Of a DNA stretch of 15,169 nucleotides, positions 1-7,341 are shown piece after piece. The notes under the pieces were generated by a model, which was not told the DNA's origin, did not search any database, and saw only the letters and a list, made by a program, of their open reading frames with translations. The stretch comes from Ilyomonas sp964658445 (lineage in GTDB: Bacteria; Bacteroidota; Bacteroidia; Chitinophagales; Chitinophagaceae). The position numbers and the translations under genes were made by a program. The first letter of the stretch is position 1. Each line of letters begins with the position of its first letter. The DNA lies in NCBI GenBank assembly GCA_964658445.1, contig CAZZZH010000097.1:1-15169 (forward strand), written 5' to 3'.

Positions 1-758
1 CTTCACATTCTGCAATTGAAAATAATACGGTGCTGTTTTCTTTTGCAAAGAAGAAAATAGAAGTAAGCGACTGGATACGGTATGTACAAATGAAAATTCA
101 GGAAGGTAATACCAGCCCCAAGCCGGAGTATGAACTGCTGATGCCCCAGTTTATCAGCTATGCAACCACAAATTATTACAAAGAACATATCGAAGATTTT
201 CATCCCGAACTGAAGGACCAATTGAATGAATTTAACGATGCCAACCTCTTGTTTGTTGCAATGGATAAGCACGTGTGGAGCAAGGCTGCGCAAGACACTG
301 CCGGCTTACTGCAATATTATAAATCACACAAGCAACAATACATTTGGGCGCCAGGTGCAGATGCTATTGTGGTAACGGCAAATAATAAACAAATCGCCGA
401 TGAAGTGGGAAAAAAAATAAAAGACAGCACCGCGAACTGGCGCGAGATTATCGACTCTTATGGAAGCCTGGCACAAGCCGACAGCAGCCGGTTTGAAAGA
501 GACCAGTTACCCGTAAAAAGCACTTCAGATATTCAGGCAAATTATCTGTCGCAACCCGCGCCTGTAAATGATGGCAATGGGTATTCTTTTGTTTATGTTA
601 CTTCAGTTCACACACAGCCCGAACCGCGTAGTTTTGATGACGCAAAGGGCATGGTTATTAACGATTACCAACAAGTGGTTGAAGACCGGTGGATTGCAGA
701 ATTAAAGAAAAAATATCCCGTAAAAGTGAATGAGGCAGTGTTCAAGAGCATCAGATGA
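1..758 (+). CDS. Peptidyl-prolyl cis-trans isomerase, SurA/PpiC-like (3' part only)
   Basis: The reading frame is open from the first complete codon at position 3 and runs 251 residues to a TGA at 756-758, so the gene starts outside the window. The GTG at 30 lies inside the frame and is not a convincing start. The fragment is hydrophilic, mostly helical in character, and has no membrane segment. The stretch at 260-420, with the words MDKHVWSKAAQDT, LQYYKSHK and AIVVTANN, followed by a C-terminal RSFDDAKGMVINDYQ-type segment and a basic-hydrophobic tail, resembles the C-terminal part of the long SurA-like foldases that Bacteroidota use for outer-membrane protein assembly in the periplasm. The catalytic parvulin domains would lie mostly upstream and cannot be checked. 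The hairpin at 785-829 ends the gene. A different periplasmic chaperone-like protein remains possible. Confidence 0.6.
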   Translation, partial: SHSAIENNTVLFSFAKKKIEVSDWIRYVQMKIQEGNTSPKPEYELLMPQFISYATTNYYKEHIEDFHPELKDQLNEFNDANLLFVAMDKHVWSKAAQDTAGLLQYYKSHKQQYIWAPGADAIVVTANNKQIADEVGKKIKDSTANWREIIDSYGSLAQADSSRFERDQLPVKSTSDIQANYLSQPAPVNDGNGYSFVYVTSVHTQPEPRSFDDAKGMVINDYQQVVEDRWIAELKKKYPVKVNEAVFKSIR

Positions 759-784
759 AAGTAGTTAAATATAGACTATATTGT

Positions 785-829
785 ATTGTAAAATAAAAGG
801 CTATCTCATACAGCCTTTTATTTTACAAT
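785..829 (+). terminator. Perfect 18-bp hairpin, probable terminator after the isomerase gene
   Basis: Positions 785-802 (ATTGTAAAATAAAAGGCT) and 812-829 are exact reverse complements separated by a 9-base loop. The GC pairs are next to the loop (AGGCT/AGCCT), followed outward by TTTTATTTT, as in a factor-independent terminator whose arms end in A and T tracts. It lies 26 bases after the isomerase stop. It could act in either orientation, although no convergent gene requires that. The right arm overlaps the region where the -33 box of the pyrF promoter would fall. Confidence 0.8.
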
Positions 830-843
830 GGCAACAATCAAAT

Positions 844-851
844 TATTTTTG
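844..851 (+). promoter_or_regulatory. TAnnTTTG -7 box immediately before pyrF
   Basis: TATTTTTG at 844-851 matches the Bacteroidota sigma factor -7 consensus TAnnTTTG exactly. Nineteen bases upstream, 821-824 reads TTTT, a 3-of-4 match to the -33 TTTG. The box ends 4 bases before the ATG at 856, so transcription should start at or next to the start codon. The box also supports choosing 856 over any earlier start. Confidence 0.6.
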
Positions 852-855
852 CCGC

Positions 856-1677
856 ATGAACATTGCCTCGCTTATAGAAGAAATACGGAGCAAACAAAGT
901 TATTTATGTGTGGGATTAGACAGCGATGCCGACAAACTTCCTGCTCACTTAAAAGGAAAACCGAACGGCGTTTCCAATTTTAATAAATCAATTATCGACG
1001 CGACAAAAGACTATTGTGTTTCTTACAAAATAAACACTGCTTTCTACGAATCGCAGGGCAGCAAAGGCTGGCAGGCAATGGAAGAAACCTTACAATACAT
1101 TCCTTCTACTCACTTTACCATTGCCGATGCGAAGCGGGGCGATATCGGGAACACATCGGCGCATTATGCTAAAACATTTTTTGAAGTATTACCCTTCGAT
1201 GCCATTACTGTAAACCCGTACATGGGAGAAGACAGTGTACGTCCTTTTTTAGATTATGAAAACAAAGTGACTATTCTGCTCGGGCTTACTTCGAATGCCG
1301 GTGCTAAAGATTTTGAAATGCAGCCATTGGCATCACAGCGATATTTGTATGAATGTGTGCTTGAAAAAGCTGCTGCTTGGGGAACAGCAAACAACCTGAT
1401 GTTTGTAATTGGCGCCACGCAAACCGAACAGTTGGCTTCTGTAAGAAAAATAATTCCGGATCATTTTTTTCTTGTTCCCGGTGTAGGCGCACAGGGCGGA
1501 AGCCTGGAAGATGTTTCGCAACATGCGATGAACAAAAGCTGCGGCTTGCTGGTAAATGCCAGCCGGGCTATTATTTTCGCTGGTAACGGTGAGGACTTTG
1601 CTGACAAAGCAGGTGAAGCAGCGCGCCATTATCAACAGGAAATGAAATCGCTTTTGAAAAATAGTATGATTCAATAA
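856..1677 (+). CDS. pyrF: Orotidine 5'-phosphate decarboxylase
   Basis: This cytosolic enzyme decarboxylates OMP to UMP, the last step of de novo pyrimidine synthesis. The protein is 273 residues, as expected for the longer, type 2 PyrF. CVGLDSD (residues 18-24) opens the barrel. DAKRGDIGNT at 91-100 holds the catalytic Asp-Lys-Asp set (D91, K93, D96). PGVGAQGG at 208-215 and NASRAI at 234-239 are the phosphate-binding end of the barrel. The ATG at 856 fits the family N-terminus. The frame stays open upstream to a TTG at 781, but that would add 25 residues encoded largely by the hairpin at 785-829, so it is rejected. The gene probably has its own promoter (box at 844-851) and is followed 125 bases later by hflX on the same strand. 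Confidence 0.95.
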   Translation: MNIASLIEEIRSKQSYLCVGLDSDADKLPAHLKGKPNGVSNFNKSIIDATKDYCVSYKINTAFYESQGSKGWQAMEETLQYIPSTHFTIADAKRGDIGNTSAHYAKTFFEVLPFDAITVNPYMGEDSVRPFLDYENKVTILLGLTSNAGAKDFEMQPLASQRYLYECVLEKAAAWGTANNLMFVIGATQTEQLASVRKIIPDHFFLVPGVGAQGGSLEDVSQHAMNKSCGLLVNASRAIIFAGNGEDFADKAGEAARHYQQEMKSLLKNSMIQ

Positions 1678-1802
1678 CAGTAGTGGGTAGTTATGGCACG
1701 TCGGAATGTTGAAACAAAACAGAATGAAAGACAATCTTGCTATATTTTTACAAAAAACAAAAGCTACATACAACAGTATCTCAACAAAATTTGTAAGACA
1801 TC

Positions 1803-2990
1803 TTGATAGACAAACAACAAAAAGTAAAAGAAGAGGAACGGGCCGTGTTAGTTGGCCTGATACAAAAAGAAGAAACCGAACAGCAGGCTCAGGAGTACAT
1901 GGATGAGTTGGCATTTCTTGCGGAAACAGCAGGCGCTATTACCATTAAGCGATTTACGCAGAAAATGCAGCACCCCGATAGTCGCACGTTTGTAGGCAGC
2001 GGTAAGTTGGAAGAGATAAAAAAATATGTACAAAGCAAAGACATCAACCTTGTCATTTTTGACGATGAACTCACGGGCTCACAAATTACCAATATCGAAA
2101 AAGAATTGGGCGTTACCACCATTGACCGCAGCGACTTGATACTCGACATTTTTGCACGCAGGGCAAGAACGGCACAAGCAAAAGTTCAGGTTGAACTGGC
2201 GCAATATCAATACCTGCTGCCGCGATTGAAAGGTATGTGGAAGCATCTCGAACGGCAAGGCGGTGGTATTGGTTCAAGAGGTCCAGGTGAAACAGAAATT
2301 GAAACCGACAGGCGTATCGTAAAAGATAAAATTTCGTTGCTTCGCAAACGGCTGCAGGAAATAGATAAGCAGTCTTCTACACAACGTAAAGAACGCGGTG
2401 AACTGATTCGTGTATCGCTTGTTGGTTATACCAATGTGGGCAAAAGCACCATCATGAATTTACTGAGCAAGAGCGATGTTTTTGCAGAGAATAAACTCTT
2501 TGCCACACTGGATACGACAACCAGAAAAGTAGTGTTTGAAAACACGCCTTTTTTATTAAGCGATACAGTTGGTTTTATCCGCAAACTGCCGCATCATCTT
2601 ATCGAAAGTTTTAAAAGCACACTGGATGAGGTACGCGAGGCAGACATTCTTTTGCACGTGGTAGACATTTCGCATCCGCAGTACGAAGAACACATGGGTA
2701 TTGTGAATAAAACACTTCAGGAATTGAATGCCTTTGATAAGCCGGTGCTGATGATTTTCAACAAAATGGATTTATACGAAAAGATGACTTTTGACGAATG
2801 GCTGGCGGTTGATGTGAAGACAGAATTACTTCGGGATCTGCGCGAGCGTTGGGAACATGAAACCAATGGCAACTGTATTTTCATTTCGGCTACCGAAAAG
2901 CAAAATATAGATGGGTTGCGGGATTTTATCTTGACCAAAGTAAAAAATATGTATGCTGTACGCTATCCTTATCGCCCAGCATTTTCGTAA
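1803..2990 (+). CDS. hflX: GTPase HflX, ribosome-associated, TTG start
   Basis: HflX is a GTPase that binds the 50S subunit and splits stalled or heat-damaged ribosomes in the cytosol. The 395-residue protein has the HflX N-terminal domain (about 10-195), including FVGSGKLEE (63-71) and the glycine-rich GGGIGSRGPGE (153-163), then the G domain. The G1 motif is GYTNVGKST (208-216), G3 is DTVGF (254-258), G4 is NKMD (320-323) and G5 is ISA (361-363). A coiled-coil-like basic stretch (170-200) joins the two. An in-frame TAA at 1794-1796 bounds the start and no ATG follows it until codon 33, so the TTG at 1803, giving MIDKQQ, is the best start. There is no Shine-Dalgarno sequence. AAAATTTG at 1786-1793 is a one-mismatch -7 box. 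No terminator is visible before the tRNA promoter. Confidence 0.94.
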   Translation: MIDKQQKVKEEERAVLVGLIQKEETEQQAQEYMDELAFLAETAGAITIKRFTQKMQHPDSRTFVGSGKLEEIKKYVQSKDINLVIFDDELTGSQITNIEKELGVTTIDRSDLILDIFARRARTAQAKVQVELAQYQYLLPRLKGMWKHLERQGGGIGSRGPGETEIETDRRIVKDKISLLRKRLQEIDKQSSTQRKERGELIRVSLVGYTNVGKSTIMNLLSKSDVFAENKLFATLDTTTRKVVFENTPFLLSDTVGFIRKLPHHLIESFKSTLDEVREADILLHVVDISHPQYEEHMGIVNKTLQELNAFDKPVLMIFNKMDLYEKMTFDEWLAVDVKTELLRDLRERWEHETNGNCIFISATEKQNIDGLRDFILTKVKNMYAVRYPYRPAFS

Positions 2991-3022
2991 ACCTTCTTTC
3001 GAGAAACATTTTATAAAAACGA

Positions 3023-3053
3023 TTTGGATAAAAACGATTTTCGCCTATTTTTG
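3023..3053 (+). promoter_or_regulatory. Bacteroidota-type promoter for tRNA-Asn
   Basis: TTTG at 3023-3026, a 19-base spacer, and TATTTTTG at 3046-3053 match the full TTTG-N19-TAnnTTTG consensus with the expected spacing. The tRNA begins 24 bases after the box, leaving a short leader to be removed by RNase P. A 13-base direct repeat (3013-3025 and 3028-3040) overlaps the -33 box. Confidence 0.8.
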
Positions 3054-3076
3054 CAACCCCTTACAAAAAGGAAGAT

Positions 3077-3150
3077 TCCCGAATAGCTCAGTTGGTTAGA
3101 GCATCTGACTGTTAATCAGAGGGTCTCTGGTTCAAGTCCAGATTCGGGAG
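3077..3150 (+). tRNA. tRNA-Asn (anticodon GTT)
   Basis: The 74-base sequence folds as a complete cloverleaf. The acceptor stem TCCCGAA (3077-3083) pairs with TTCGGGA (3143-3149), with discriminator G at 3150. The D arm contains AGCTCAGTTGGTTAGAGC. The anticodon stem TCTGA/TCAGA (3104-3108, 3116-3120) encloses the loop CTGTTAA, with anticodon GTT at 3111-3113. The T arm contains GGTTCAAGTCC. The 3' CCA is not encoded and must be added after transcription. It is a single tRNA unit with its own promoter and terminator, between hflX and a metabolic gene. Confidence 0.97.
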
Positions 3151-3161
3151 CTTCAAACATT

Positions 3162-3195
3162 AAGCACTTACGCTGTATAAGCTGAGTGCTTTTTT
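3162..3195 (+). terminator. Factor-independent terminator of tRNA-Asn
   Basis: AAGCACT (3162-3168) pairs with AGTGCTT (3185-3191). Inside the loop, GCT/AGC (3172-3174, 3180-3182) can add a second short stem. A run of T at 3190-3195 follows. It lies 12 bases after the tRNA. Confidence 0.75.
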
Positions 3196-3376
3196 ATTTG
3201 CCTTATCATCTTTACTAAATTTTGTACAAAACTTCACCCGGGAAAAGAGCCTTTGTATTGTTCGGTCAGCTTGCTTTTTAGTTTAGACTGAGAATAAATT
3301 ATTCCCGAAATTATTTACTGATGTTCAGAAAGGCATAATTCTTATTGCCTTCTTCTCTATTATACAATAAGTAGCT

Positions 3377-5167
3377 ATGAAAAATACTGTATCAGATTAT
3401 TTGGTTAAACGTATGCTGGAATGGGGCATTCGCCGCATTTATGGATATCCCGGAGATGGTATTAATGGTATTATGGGCGCGCTCAATCGTCATAAAGAGG
3501 AAATGAAATTCATACAGGTGCGGCACGAGGAAATGGCAGCTTTCATGGCGTGTGGTCATGCAAAGTTTACGGGTGAAGTTGGTGTTTGCATGGCAACTTC
3601 CGGCCCTGGAGCTATTCACTTGCTGAATGGTTTATACGATGCCAAAAAAGATAATCAGCCAGTGGTTGCGATTATAGGTCAGCAATCGCGCCTGGCTTTG
3701 GGAAGCGATTACCAGCAGGAAGTGGATTTGGTTTCATTATTCAAAGATGTTGCTCACGAGTATGTGCAGATGGTAACACAGCCTGCACAGATGCGCCAAG
3801 TAGTAGACCGCGCCTTCCGTATTGCTAAAGCTGAGCGAACGGTGACGTGCATCATTGTTCCTAACGACCTGCAGGAAGAAGACGCAGCAGAAGCACCACC
3901 GCGCGAGCATGGCAGCGTGTTTACCGGTGTTGGTCATGCCAATATTCACATGGTACCTGAGGCAGCCGATTTGCAAAAAGCAGCTGATGTATTAAATGCC
4001 GGCGAAAAAGTAGCGATGCTTATTGGTGCAGGTGCAATAGGTGCACATAATGAAGTAGAACAGGTTGCTGAATTATTAGGCGCCGGTGTCGCCAAAGCGC
4101 TGCTTGGAAAAGCAGCTTTGTCAGATTACTCTCCTTACACAACAGGCTCAATTGGTTTGCTGGGAACTAAGCCCAGTTGGGATTTGATGATGGAATGTGA
4201 TACATTACTAATGATTGGCAGTTCTTTTCCTTACTCTGAATTTTTACCGAAAGAAGGTCAGGCAAGGGGTGTGCAAATAGACATTAACAGCAAAGCACTA
4301 AGCAGCCGTTATCCGATGGAAGTAAACCTGCCGGGCGGTGCCAAAGAGACCTTGCAGGCGCTCATTCCTTACCTGCACCGGAAAACAAACCGCAAGTGGC
4401 TCACCAAACTGCAGGAAGCAATGCAAGACTGGCAGAAAGTATTGGATGCGCGTGTAAAGAATGAAGCGAACCCAATCAATCCTGAATATATTTTCAGTGA
4501 GCTTTCTCCGCGTTTACCCGACAACTGTATTTTATCGGCCGACTCAGGTACCTGCGCCAACTGGTTTGCCCGTCATCTGAAAGTAAAAGAAACCATGATG
4601 GCATCGCTATCCGGCAATTTGGCTTCTATGTGTCCTGGAGTGCCATATGCCATTGCTGCCAAGTTTGCTTATCCCGACCGCATACCGATAGCGCTTGTTG
4701 GCGATGGTGCTATGCAAATGCTGGGAAACAACGGTGTTATTACCATTTCGAAATATTGGAAACAATGGAGCGATCCCAGACTCATTATCATGGTGCTAAA
4801 CAATGGTGACTTAAACCAAGTAACCTGGGAACAACGCATCATGTCGGGTGATCCAAAGTTTGAAGGCTCGCAAAGTCTGCCTTATTTTCCTTATTCAAAA
4901 TATGCAGAATTGCTGGGTTTAACGGGTATTTATGTAGATAAGCCGGAAGACGTAGGAGCTGCCTGGGATGCAGCTTTAGCGGCAGACCGACCCGTGGTGA
5001 TCGATATGAAATCTGATCCCAATGTTCCAACCATTCCGCCACACATAACATTTACTCAGGCAAGAAAATATGTCGGCACTTTATTAAAAGGAGATCCTGA
5101 CGAAGGAGGCATTATCAAGCAAACATTTAAAGATGTGGTTGAAACTATTCTCCCGCATAAAAGCTAA
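3377..5167 (+). CDS. Thiamine-diphosphate enzyme, pyruvate oxidase/dehydrogenase (PoxB/YdaP-like)
   Basis: The 596-residue protein has the three-domain layout of the acetolactate synthase/pyruvate oxidase family. The pyrimidine-binding domain (1-170) carries YGYPGDGING and the activating glutamate E51 in RHEEMAAF. The central domain (about 195-330) has a GAGAIGAH loop. The PP domain (about 365-555) has the cofactor and Mg motif GDGAMQ (442-447), ending in LNN (474-476). The sequence is closest in character to soluble YdaP-type or PoxB-type enzymes, which convert pyruvate to acetate or acetyl phosphate. The C-terminal KGDPDEGGIIKQT segment fits YdaP better than the membrane-binding tail of E. 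coli PoxB. Acetolactate synthase is less likely, with no regulatory subunit gene adjacent. The substrate is inferred, not shown. The ATG at 3377 has a weak leader. The gene stands alone between the tRNA and a terminator. Confidence 0.85.
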   Translation: MKNTVSDYLVKRMLEWGIRRIYGYPGDGINGIMGALNRHKEEMKFIQVRHEEMAAFMACGHAKFTGEVGVCMATSGPGAIHLLNGLYDAKKDNQPVVAIIGQQSRLALGSDYQQEVDLVSLFKDVAHEYVQMVTQPAQMRQVVDRAFRIAKAERTVTCIIVPNDLQEEDAAEAPPREHGSVFTGVGHANIHMVPEAADLQKAADVLNAGEKVAMLIGAGAIGAHNEVEQVAELLGAGVAKALLGKAALSDYSPYTTGSIGLLGTKPSWDLMMECDTLLMIGSSFPYSEFLPKEGQARGVQIDINSKALSSRYPMEVNLPGGAKETLQALIPYLHRKTNRKWLTKLQEAMQDWQKVLDARVKNEANPINPEYIFSELSPRLPDNCILSADSGTCANWFARHLKVKETMMASLSGNLASMCPGVPYAIAAKFAYPDRIPIALVGDGAMQMLGNNGVITISKYWKQWSDPRLIIMVLNNGDLNQVTWEQRIMSGDPKFEGSQSLPYFPYSKYAELLGLTGIYVDKPEDVGAAWDAALAADRPVVIDMKSDPNVPTIPPHITFTQARKYVGTLLKGDPDEGGIIKQTFKDVVETILPHKS

Positions 5168-5210
5168 GCGGTTTTCATTTTATCAAATTTCCGAATAAAA
5201 CATCGAAATA

Positions 5211-5243
5211 AAAGAGCCATCGCTTCCAAGTGGATGGCTCTTT
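5211..5243 (+). terminator. Terminator after the pyruvate-oxidase-like gene
   Basis: AAAGAGCCATC (5211-5221) and GATGGCTCTTT (5233-5243) form a perfect 11-bp stem with an 11-base loop. The stem ends in TTT on the plus strand and, read from the other side, also in TTT, so it could serve the convergent PAP2 gene as well. It lies 43 bases after the upstream stop codon. Confidence 0.8.
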
Positions 5244-5438
5244 CATTAATAGCTCAACAAACTATAAAAAGCATCATGCCGCCATCTTTACTATGTCTTA
5301 AAGGAAGTCACTAATTTTTGAATTGATTTGAATAAATAAAGTTGACTTTGTTGAATAAAAGTGTTGATTGACCTAGGAAGTTAAATATGGTAGCACCTCT
5401 TCGATCTTTTAAAGTAGTGTTTGTTCCGAAGGATGTTT
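5244..5438. other. Gene-free convergent spacer
   Basis: This AT-rich stretch lies between the terminator and the end of the PAP2 gene. It holds no open frame worth calling and no RNA fold that I recognise. The only pattern is GTTGA repeated three times within about 32 bases (around 5341-5371), with a small AAAGT/ACTTT inverted repeat. No function is assigned. Confidence 0.4.
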
Positions 5439-6026
5439 TTATATTTTCTGAAATTGCTTCTCAGTCCATTTCCTTTCTATATAAAAATAAATTTTGCTGA
5501 AAAGCCAGCCGAGCAGACTACCTAACAATGCTGCTACCAATACGTCGGCTGGATAGTGAACGCCATTATAAATGCGGCTATAGCTGACCAATGATGCCCA
5601 TAAAAAAAGTATGACTTGTAAAGGCCGAAAGGAACATGGAAGTACACACGACAAGAATACGCACAGCGCAAAAGAGTTGGATGCATGAGAAGAGATAAAT
5701 CCATAAGGTCCACCAGCCCCTGCCTGGCTGAGATGTATCATATTTTGGAGAGCCGCTTCGTGGGATGGTCGCAATCGCTTCACTGTATTTTTAATAAGAT
5801 CAGACGCGAGCTGATCGCTGGCGGTAATGAGCGCCGCTATACAAAGTATAACAAGTATACATTTCTGTTTAAAATACCTGATAATGATGATGAGAAGGAT
5901 AAGATAAAATGGCAACCAAAAAAGTTTGTCGCTTGCCCAATACATAACGACATCAAAGAAAGAGTTGTGCTTTCCGTTTAGATATAAAAACAGTTTTGTA
6001 TCCCACTCTTTTATTTTATCAATCAT
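5439..6026 (-). CDS. PAP2-family membrane phosphatase
   Basis: This is a 195-residue integral membrane protein of the type 2 phosphatidic acid phosphatase superfamily. It carries all three active-site motifs. K79...R86-P87 in KNTVKRLRP fits KxxxxxxRP. ISSHAS (111-116) contains the catalytic H114, with serine where many members have the glycine of PSGH. SRIYNGVHYPAD (150-161) contains R151, H157 and D161. Hydrophobic segments lie at about 36-50, 57-70, 117-130, 135-150 and 160-180, with the active-site loops on one face. Such proteins act on lipid phosphates, including undecaprenyl diphosphate recycling and lipid A or phosphatidate dephosphorylation. The sequence does not say which substrate applies. 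It is transcribed alone, with the AT-rich region 6027-6352 upstream. A reliable promoter box was not found. Confidence 0.9.
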   Translation of the reverse strand: MIDKIKEWDTKLFLYLNGKHNSFFDVVMYWASDKLFWLPFYLILLIIIIRYFKQKCILVILCIAALITASDQLASDLIKNTVKRLRPSHEAALQNMIHLSQAGAGGPYGFISSHASNSFALCVFLSCVLPCSFRPLQVILFLWASLVSYSRIYNGVHYPADVLVAALLGSLLGWLFSKIYFYIERKWTEKQFQKI

Positions 6027-6352
6027 GATAAGCAGCAGTAACTTTTGCGTAAAGTAAACTTTTTTCTGCTTTCAATGGCGGCGCCTCACAAAGATGCAAG
6101 CAGTAATTATGAGTGAAGAATGCTTCTTCTGCTGAAAGGCTGACTTAATAAAGCTTTCGCTTTTAGATGTACTCAACTGTTTATTGAATAAGTTGTTTAT
6201 GTTTTAGTTTGGAAATTATTTCACCAAACACCTCGTAGCAGGAAGGCTAAATGTATCAGGCATAGGACGGTAGTTCTTAAAAAATAAATTGTGCTTTGCG
6301 CAAGAAGGCAATTGTAAAAATATCTGTCAATAATTCGGTGAAAATAACCAAC
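6027..6352. other. Gene-free region upstream of the PAP2 gene
   Basis: About 330 AT-rich bases hold no supportable gene on either strand. Two tiny hairpins are visible: GAAGAA/TTCTTC at 6115-6129, and AAAGC/GCTTT at 6150-6163 followed by one more T. The second resembles a weak plus-strand terminator, but no plus-strand transcript is evident. The PAP2 promoter should lie within about 100 bases of 6026 on the minus strand. TACTTTAC there is only a partial match to TAnnTTTG. Confidence 0.4.
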
Positions 6353-6385
6353 AAAAAAGCACTCCAATTTGTTATGGAATGCTTT
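6353..6385 (-). terminator. Terminator of the 84-residue membrane protein gene
   Basis: Read on the minus strand, AAAGCATTCC (6385-6376) pairs with GGAGTGCTTT (6365-6356) over 10 bp with one G-U wobble and a 10-base loop. The run of T from 6358 to 6353 follows. It lies 16 bases after the stop codon of the small gene, which supports that gene being real. Confidence 0.75.
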
Positions 6386-6401
6386 GTATAAAAAAGAAGA
6401 A

Positions 6402-6656
6402 TTAAGCTTTTAGATAGAACGCGAATAGCAGAGGCAGAAAGATAATAACACCACCAAAAATGATTCGTTTCAGAAGATGCATGTTGTGGTTGGCAATCAT
6501 ATGATCGATGGAAATAAACCAAGCCACAACTAGACCTGCGACACCTGCTATAACCAGAAGACTTTTTAAAAAAACACCGATTAACAACAAAGGCAAACTT
6601 ATAACCAATAATACCAGTAGCGCTATGTCTCTTTTTGTCAACTCCAGCTTTTTCAT
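6402..6656 (-). CDS. Small hydrophobic membrane protein, unknown function
   Basis: The 84-residue protein is not recognised as a named family. It starts MKKLELTKRD, then has three likely membrane segments at about 11-30, 32-50 and 64-82. A short polar loop, DHMIANHNMH, at 51-60 has three histidines. The ATG is preceded by AAAAAAGAGAT on the minus strand, a purine-rich leader that is among the better ribosome-binding sites in this window. A dedicated terminator (6353-6385) follows. The overlapping 81-residue frame at 6277-6522 lacks these supports. The gene has its own unit, 193 bases after rfaE2, so an operon link is doubtful. Function cannot be inferred. A small inner-membrane accessory protein is the plainest reading. 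Confidence 0.65.
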   Translation of the reverse strand: MKKLELTKRDIALLVLLVISLPLLLIGVFLKSLLVIAGVAGLVVAWFISIDHMIANHNMHLLKRIIFGGVIIFLPLLFAFYLKA

Positions 6657-6849
6657 AATCTCTTTTTTATTTTTTATTTGAAAAATGTGCCAGACTTGAA
6701 AAAAGTTTCAACCGCAAGTTTTATGCAGCAAGCAAAGCACTGATTGGCAGTAACAAATCTTGACAAAAAATTTTTTTGCCCCAATTAAATTAAGATTAAA
6801 AAAGAAGTGGTTTTGTGTAAAGAGATTTAGTAACAGTCAGCAATAATTC

Positions 6850-7341
6850 TTATAAATGGCTCATTTTTTCAATCAACGATGTGGTAGAAAAGCCGGCTAC
6901 GATCGGGTTTATTACTACACGGCCGCCATTGGCTATTACTTCTTTGGCGCCGACAATACTATCAACAGTATAGTCACCGCCTTTCACCAGCACATCCGGC
7001 AATAAAGACGTAATGAGTTGGTGTGGTGTATCTTCCTCAAACACAACTACAGCATCTACCACCAGCAAAGAAGCCAGTAAAAGCGCACGGCTTTGCTGGT
7101 TGTTTACAGGGCGGCTTTCGCCTTTTAAACGCTTTACGCTGCTGTCGGCATTTACACCAACAATTAAGTAACTCGCTTCACTGGCTGCCTGGCTTAGCGA
7201 ATAAATATGGCCTTCGTGAAGCAGATCAAAAACTCCATTGGTAAACGCTACCTTTTTGCCGTTTAAACGCCAACCGGCAACACGGCGTATAAGAGCAGTA
7301 AGAGTATAGATTTTTTCTTCTATAGCTGCAATATTTTTCAT
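6850..7341 (-). CDS. rfaE2: D-glycero-beta-D-manno-heptose 1-phosphate adenylyltransferase (stand-alone RfaE domain II)
   Basis: This cytosolic nucleotidyltransferase makes ADP-heptose from heptose 1-phosphate and ATP for lipopolysaccharide core or surface glycan synthesis. The 163-residue length matches the separate adenylyltransferase form, not the fused kinase-transferase HldE. TNGVFDLLHEGH (34-45) contains the HxGH signature (H42-H45). LKGESRPVN (72-80), KGGDYTVDSIVGAKEV (120-135) and the C-terminal FSTTSLIEK (151-159, in place of the ISTT motif) are family hallmarks. Its ATG shares one base with the panD stop (TAATG on the minus strand), so the two are co-transcribed and probably translationally coupled. 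The partner kinase and other heptose genes are not in the window. Confidence 0.93.
   Translation of the reverse strand: MKNIAAIEEKIYTLTALIRRVAGWRLNGKKVAFTNGVFDLLHEGHIYSLSQAASEASYLIVGVNADSSVKRLKGESRPVNNQQSRALLLASLLVVDAVVVFEEDTPHQLITSLLPDVLVKGGDYTVDSIVGAKEVIANGGRVVINPIVAGFSTTSLIEKMSHL

Noticed and set aside
781..855. A 25-residue N-terminal extension of pyrF starting at TTG 781
   Set aside because: The extension is encoded mainly by the hairpin at 785-829 and the promoter box at 844-851, and it does not resemble PyrF N-termini. The ATG at 856 fits both.
1333..1914. A 193-residue minus-strand open frame antisense to pyrF and hflX
   Set aside because: It overlaps two certain genes, has a Cys/Phe/Leu-rich composition typical of an antisense reading, and no motif.
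5439..6026. PAP2 active-site serine in place of the PSGH glycine (ISSHAS) as a possible inactivating change
   Set aside because: The catalytic His and the Lys, Arg and Asp residues are all present, and SSH variants are known in this superfamily, so the enzyme is probably active.
6277..6522. An 81-residue minus-strand frame overlapping the 84-residue membrane protein gene
   Set aside because: It runs through the terminator at 6353-6385 and lacks a leader signal. The 84-residue frame has both a leader and a terminator.
6764..6777. A-tract followed by T-tract (AAAAAATTTTTTT) between rfaE2 and the small membrane protein gene
   Set aside because: It might be a terminator or bent DNA, but there is no GC stem, and such tracts are common in AT-rich spacers.
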